A DNA stretch of 7,812 bases from an uncultured Sutterella sp. Lineage in GTDB: Bacteria; Pseudomonadota; Gammaproteobacteria; Burkholderiales; Burkholderiaceae_F. The stretch covers positions 1 to 7,812 of the forward strand of contig CAJMEC010000063.1 of NCBI GenBank assembly GCA_905212345.1, written 5' to 3'. The translations under genes and the position numbers were made by a program. Below, piece after piece: positions 4,957 through 7,812 of the stretch; within the stretch, counting starts at the first letter, position 1; each line of letters opens with the position of its first letter. The notes under the pieces are model-generated. The model had not been told where the DNA came from, made no database searches, and worked only from the letters and a program-made list of their open reading frames with translations.

Positions 4957-7326
4957 ATGGTGAGTTTTATCGATAAATTAAATCCTGAACAGAAAGCAGC
5001 CGTAACGCTTCCCGCCGAGAGCGCCTTGATTTTGGCCGGTGCCGGATCGGGTAAAACCCGCGTGCTCACAACACGCATTGCATGGCTTATTGAGCAGTCA
5101 ATGGCCAGTCCCATGGAAATTCTCGCCGTGACTTTTACCAATAAAGCGGCAAAAGAAATGCTCACTCGCATTCAGGCATCCATCCCCGTGAACACTCGCG
5201 GCATGTGGGTGGGGACGTTTCATGGACTTTGCAACCGTATGCTCAGGCGTCACTTTAAGGAAGCGGGGTTGCCGCAGACATTTCAGATTCTGGATCAAAC
5301 CGATCAGCTCTCGGCGATTAAACGACTGATGAAGGCGCACGGTATCAGCGTCGATGAGTACCCGCCCAAAGACGTGCAAAACTATATCGCCAGCGCTAAA
5401 GAAGAGGGGTTGCGGGCGCGCGACATGACCGCGGAATTCGGTAAAAAAGAAAATATGGCCAAAATCTACGCGCTCTACGAAGAGCAGTGCAATCGTGAAG
5501 GCGTGGCCGACTTCGGTGAATTGTTGTTGAGAAGCTATGAGCTATTGGCTCGAAATGAAATGATCCGCAGGCACTATCAGGACCGTTTCCGTTTTATTTT
5601 GGTCGATGAGTTTCAGGATACAAACCGCCTGCAGTACAAATGGCTTAAATTGCTCGGAGGTTTTTCACCCGCCGGTGTCCGGGAATTTGACGGCAACTGT
5701 GTCTTTGCTGTGGGCGACGATGACCAATCAATTTACGCTTTCCGTGGAGCCAATGTTGGCAATATGATGGATTTTCAAAGGGATTTTCAGATCCGTCACC
5801 TTGTCAAGCTTGAGCAAAATTACCGCTCTTTCGGTCACATTCTCAACGCTGCCAATGAATTGATTGCCCACAACGACGACCGTCTGGGCAAAGACCTCTG
5901 GACGAGCTCCGGAGACGGAGAGCGTATTCGAGTGTTTCGTGCCAGCGATGATCGCGATGAAGCGCAGTATTGCGTGCAGGAGATCCGTGAGGCCGTGGGG
6001 CGCGGTGTTAAAAAACACGAAATCGCTATTTTGTATCGATCCAATGCCCAGAGCCGTGTGATTGAACAGGCGCTTGTGGGGGCGGGTATCCCTTATAAGG
6101 TTTACGGGGGATTGCGCTTTTTTGATCGAGCTGAAATTAAACACGCTTTGGCTTATTTGCGTTTGATTGAAAATCCGAAGGATGACACGGCCTTTTTGCG
6201 TGTGGTGAATTTTCCGATGCGCGGAATCGGTGCTAAGAGCATTGAAACGTTGCAGCAAAAAGCCATTGAAGCCAATGAAAGTCTTTATGAAGCTACGCAA
6301 AGTCTTGAAGGCGCGGCGGGAACCAAGCTTCGCGCGTTCACCCAGCTTATTGATGCGATGCGCTTTGAGTATTCGTGTTTGCCTCTGCCCGATATGATCG
6401 CCGCGGTGACGGATCGCTCAGGACTCAACGATCATTACAAAAAAGACCGTGAAGGGCAGGAACGCCTTGAAAACTTGGAAGAACTTCAAAATGCGGCTCA
6501 GGCCTACCTCAAAGAAGAGGGCATCAGCATTGAAGCGCGAAGCGACGAAGTGGAAGCCGACGGAGCTGATGATGAGATGACTTCATTGGCGGGCTTTTTG
6601 TCTCACGCGGCCTTAGAAGCGGGGGATAACCAAGCGCAAAAAGGCGAAGACGCCGTGCAGCTGATGACGGTTCACGCCGCCAAAGGTCTTGAATTTGACA
6701 TTGTCTTCATTACCGGCGTTGAAGATGGGCTTTTCCCGCACGCCAATAGTGCCAATGACCCCAAAGGACTGGCCGAAGAACGCCGCTTAATGTACGTGGC
6801 TATTACCCGAGCAAGAAAAAACTTGCACTTAAGTTTTGCCCTCTCAAGAATGCTCAGAGGTCAGTACATGGATTCCGGTCCCAGCCAATTTATCAATGAA
6901 ATTGATGAGGAGCATTTACTCTTTCTCTATGACCGCAAACGTTCCATGGCTATTGAAGATGAGGATCAGTCCTTAAGTTGGAATGAGGGCTATTCATCAT
7001 CCCGCTATGGCCGTTCGGCGGGTTTTCGTTCATCGGCCGGATACGGCAGTCGCCAAGGCTCTTCTTCCGGGTATGGACGCGCCGGTGCCTACGGGGGCTC
7101 CACCGGTTTTGCACGAGCCAAAATGGATCCCGCTGTTAAGAAAATGGCTGCAAAAGCAGAATTCAAAGGATTTTCCATTGGCAATCGCGTTCGCCACGCC
7201 CGTTTCGGCGATGGGTCTGTGGTGGGTCTGACAGGTTTGGGTGACGATGCGCGTATCCGTGTGCAATTTGATGATGTTGGAACTAAAGAGTTGCTTTTGT
7301 CTCTGGCTAAATTAACTAAACTCTAA
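4957..7326 (+). CDS. uvrD: UvrD/PcrA-type 3'-5' DNA helicase
   Basis: A 789-residue superfamily 1A helicase that unwinds DNA with ATP in nucleotide excision and mismatch repair and can act on stalled RNA polymerase. All motifs are present: Q motif LNPEQKAAV (8-16), Walker A AGAGSGKT (27-34), Ia TFTNKAAKEM (59-68), VGTFHGLCNRMLR (85-97), Walker B VDEFQDTN (216-223), III VGDDDQSIYAFRGA (252-265), IV QNYRS with Arg290, V TVHAAKGLEFD (571-581) and VI RRLMYVAITRAR (609-620). Residues about 675-720 are an odd low-complexity Ser/Gly/Tyr/Arg linker. The last 50 residues, with VGN-type start IGNRVRHARFGDGSVVGLTG (741-760), form the Tudor-like domain that binds RNA polymerase in PcrA/UvrD; Rep lacks it. 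The ATG at 4957 has a modest GAGAAG upstream. It follows rfbC by 64 bases with no strong terminator or clear promoter between, so it may be read from the rfbBC transcript. A strong terminator follows. Confidence 0.93.
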   Translation: MVSFIDKLNPEQKAAVTLPAESALILAGAGSGKTRVLTTRIAWLIEQSMASPMEILAVTFTNKAAKEMLTRIQASIPVNTRGMWVGTFHGLCNRMLRRHFKEAGLPQTFQILDQTDQLSAIKRLMKAHGISVDEYPPKDVQNYIASAKEEGLRARDMTAEFGKKENMAKIYALYEEQCNREGVADFGELLLRSYELLARNEMIRRHYQDRFRFILVDEFQDTNRLQYKWLKLLGGFSPAGVREFDGNCVFAVGDDDQSIYAFRGANVGNMMDFQRDFQIRHLVKLEQNYRSFGHILNAANELIAHNDDRLGKDLWTSSGDGERIRVFRASDDRDEAQYCVQEIREAVGRGVKKHEIAILYRSNAQSRVIEQALVGAGIPYKVYGGLRFFDRAEIKHALAYLRLIENPKDDTAFLRVVNFPMRGIGAKSIETLQQKAIEANESLYEATQSLEGAAGTKLRAFTQLIDAMRFEYSCLPLPDMIAAVTDRSGLNDHYKKDREGQERLENLEELQNAAQAYLKEEGISIEARSDEVEADGADDEMTSLAGFLSHAALEAGDNQAQKGEDAVQLMTVHAAKGLEFDIVFITGVEDGLFPHANSANDPKGLAEERRLMYVAITRARKNLHLSFALSRMLRGQYMDSGPSQFINEIDEEHLLFLYDRKRSMAIEDEDQSLSWNEGYSSSRYGRSAGFRSSAGYGSRQGSSSGYGRAGAYGGSTGFARAKMDPAVKKMAAKAEFKGFSIGNRVRHARFGDGSVVGLTGLGDDARIRVQFDDVGTKELLLSLAKLTKL

Positions 7327-7342
7327 ATTCTGACAAGACTTG

Positions 7343-7366
7343 GGGAGGAAAAAAACCTCCCTTTTT
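7343..7366 (+). terminator. Rho-independent terminator after uvrD
   Basis: GGGAGG (7343-7348) pairs with CCTCCC (7356-7361) around an all-A loop of seven bases, followed by TTTTT (7362-7366). It starts 17 bases after the uvrD stop codon and ends the plus-strand block. The convergent DUF234 remnant stops 14 bases further on. Read on the minus strand, the loop supplies Ts but no T tract follows the stem. Confidence 0.9.
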
Positions 7367-7379
7367 CGTTGTTGATCGA

Positions 7380-7705
7380 TTACATATTTTCTGGGAAAAG
7401 TCCGACCAATTTTTTGGAGTAATCGGCTATTTTTTATGTTGAGATAAAAACGCCTGACTGGATTGCTCCAATTTTTTTCTTGTCATATTTTTCGGGGTTC
7501 AGTTTGGCTTCTCCGAAAACGATTTGTTTGTTTCGTCAACGGCGATCAAATCAATTTCGTGAAGGCCCTTGTTATCCCACCAAGAACCGACCGGAGACCA
7601 TTGGCCACTTTCCAAATACGAACTGATGAACCACCGCTCAAGCGTTTTACCAAGAAATGACGGAAGTCCCCCCTCACAGAGCTCAACCAACTTATCCCAA
7701 TGGTG
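7380..7705 (-). pseudogene. C-terminal remnant of a DUF234-type AAA ATPase, frameshifted and interrupted
   Basis: Read on the minus strand and across frames, this gives the C-terminal nuclease-like DUF234 region of archaeal-type AAA ATPases. In order: LVELCEGGLPSFLGKTLERW, VGSWWDNKG and EIDLIAVDE (about 7690-7525), IVFGEAKLNPEKYDKK (about 7524-7480), LEQSSQAFLSQH (about 7473-7436), and IADYSKKLVGLFPENM ending at a TAA (7382-7380). Three frameshifts separate these pieces, each at an A run. They are near 7522-7524 (one A short), 7472-7478 (one A too many) and 7430-7435 (one A short). The N-terminal ATPase part is missing because the IS200/IS605 end at 7706 cuts the frame just before LVEL. The WW and EIDLIAV motifs are the basis of the family call. 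Such proteins have no well-established function. Sequencing error at homopolymers is an alternative to decay for the shifts, but not for the insertion. Confidence 0.75.
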
Positions 7706-7714
7706 TTGACATCC

Positions 7715-7736
7715 TCCTCGCCGTAAACGACGAGGA
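7715..7736 (-). repeat. Subterminal hairpin of the IS605 right end
   Basis: On the minus strand TCCTCGTCG pairs with CGGCGAGGA around the loop TTTA: nine base pairs with one G-T wobble. Such subterminal hairpins at IS200/IS605 ends are recognised by the TnpA transposase on single-stranded DNA. The cleavage end lies 9 bases beyond the stem, at TCAA (7709-7706). Confidence 0.75.
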
Positions 7737-7748
7737 TTCCCTACGGTG

Positions 7749-7812
7749 TCAGTGGCTCGCGCTACTGATCACTTCGATGGGTTCCTGCTGCTGACCCGCA
7801 CAATGGACTATC
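7749..7812 (-). CDS. tnpB: TnpB C-terminal tail (partial gene)
   Basis: Only the last 20 codons are in the window, from 7811 down to the TGA at 7751-7749; the gene continues past the right edge. The tail reads CAGQQQEPIEVISSASH near its end, which resembles the variable C-terminal tail found after the zinc-ribbon domain in IS605-family TnpB proteins. TnpB is an RNA-guided DNA endonuclease that works with an omega RNA made from the 3' end of its own element and helps retain the transposon at its site. The RuvC and zinc-finger residues are outside the window, so integrity is unknown. The call depends on the adjacent element end as much as on the short peptide. Confidence 0.65.
   Translation of the reverse strand, partial: IVHCAGQQQEPIEVISSASH

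Larger units (their letters stand above)
7706..7812 (-). mobile_element. Right end of an IS200/IS605-family element (tnpB side)
   Basis: On the minus strand the last codons of tnpB are followed by a non-coding end with GGAATCCTCGTCG, a TTTA loop and CGGCGAGGAGGATGTCAA. This has the form of the right end of IS605/IS1341-type elements: a subterminal imperfect hairpin and a terminal TCAA-like cleavage site, without terminal inverted repeats. The junction with the DUF234 remnant falls at about 7706/7705. The left end, target tetranucleotide or pentanucleotide, and any tnpA lie beyond the window, so the subgroup and mobility cannot be judged. The family assignment rests on recalled end structure plus the matching TnpB tail. 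Confidence 0.75.
7706..7812 (-). ncRNA. Probable omega-RNA 3' portion of the IS605 element
   Basis: In IS605-family elements the omega RNA overlaps the 3' end of tnpB, continues through the right end and takes its guide from the flanking DNA. Here the region can fold into two hairpins: TCAGT...ACTGA (7749-7768), which includes the tnpB stop codon, and the terminal hairpin (7715-7736). The guide would start at 7705 on the minus strand with CACCATTGGGATAAGT. The structure is seen; the RNA itself is inferred from the family. Its 5' boundary is outside the window. Confidence 0.45.

Noticed and set aside
5728..6300. 190-residue antisense open frame within uvrD
   Set aside because: It lies opposite the conserved helicase core, has no recognisable domain, and is explained by the codon pattern of the opposite strand.
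7463..7660. Plus-strand open frame of 65 residues at the right edge
   Set aside because: The opposite strand carries the clear DUF234 motifs, so this frame is a by-product.

Overview
The window looks like a bacterial chromosome, most likely from a gut-associated betaproteobacterium of the Sutterellaceae (Parasutterella-like). This rests on protein style only: a UvrD C-terminus of the beta/gammaproteobacterial type, a tandem-domain Asp/Glu racemase, middling base composition, and decayed AAA-ATPase genes of the kind scattered through gut genomes. No rRNA, tRNA or CRISPR array is visible, so the assignment is tentative.

Left edge (1-741): AT-rich DNA with no recognisable gene, then a broken remnant of a DUF4143-type AAA ATPase on the plus strand, ended by a strong GC-rich hairpin. 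Left-centre (748-3127): two intact minus-strand genes. The upstream one is a 473-residue tandem-domain Asp/Glu racemase-family protein, followed by an NAD(P)-dependent beta-hydroxyacid dehydrogenase (HIBADH family). A terminator-like hairpin separates them, so they may be only partly co-transcribed. A divergent intergenic region (3128-3279) follows.

Centre-right (3280-7326): three intact plus-strand genes. rfbB (dTDP-glucose 4,6-dehydratase) and rfbC (dTDP-4-dehydrorhamnose 3,5-epimerase) overlap by one base and catalyse two successive steps of dTDP-L-rhamnose synthesis for surface polysaccharide. The nucleotidyltransferase (rfbA) and reductase (rfbD) are not in the window. Then comes a UvrD/PcrA-type repair helicase with all superfamily 1 motifs, an unusual Ser/Gly/Tyr-rich linker and a C-terminal Tudor-like domain. 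A textbook rho-independent terminator closes this block.

Right edge (7380-7812): the C-terminal part of a DUF234-type AAA ATPase on the minus strand, broken by three frameshifts that can each be explained by a single A gained or lost in an A run. Its upstream part is cut off by the right end of an IS200/IS605-family element, which carries the last codons of tnpB, a terminal hairpin and a probable omega-RNA 3' region. The rest of the element lies beyond the window.

The core is ordinary metabolism, surface-sugar and repair genes, and both flanks are graveyards of AAA-ATPase accessory genes. I see no convincing new multi-gene system. The items most worth a second look are the IS605 end and its implied guide, the homopolymer frameshifts in the DUF234 remnant, the half-degenerate racemase, and the UvrD linker.
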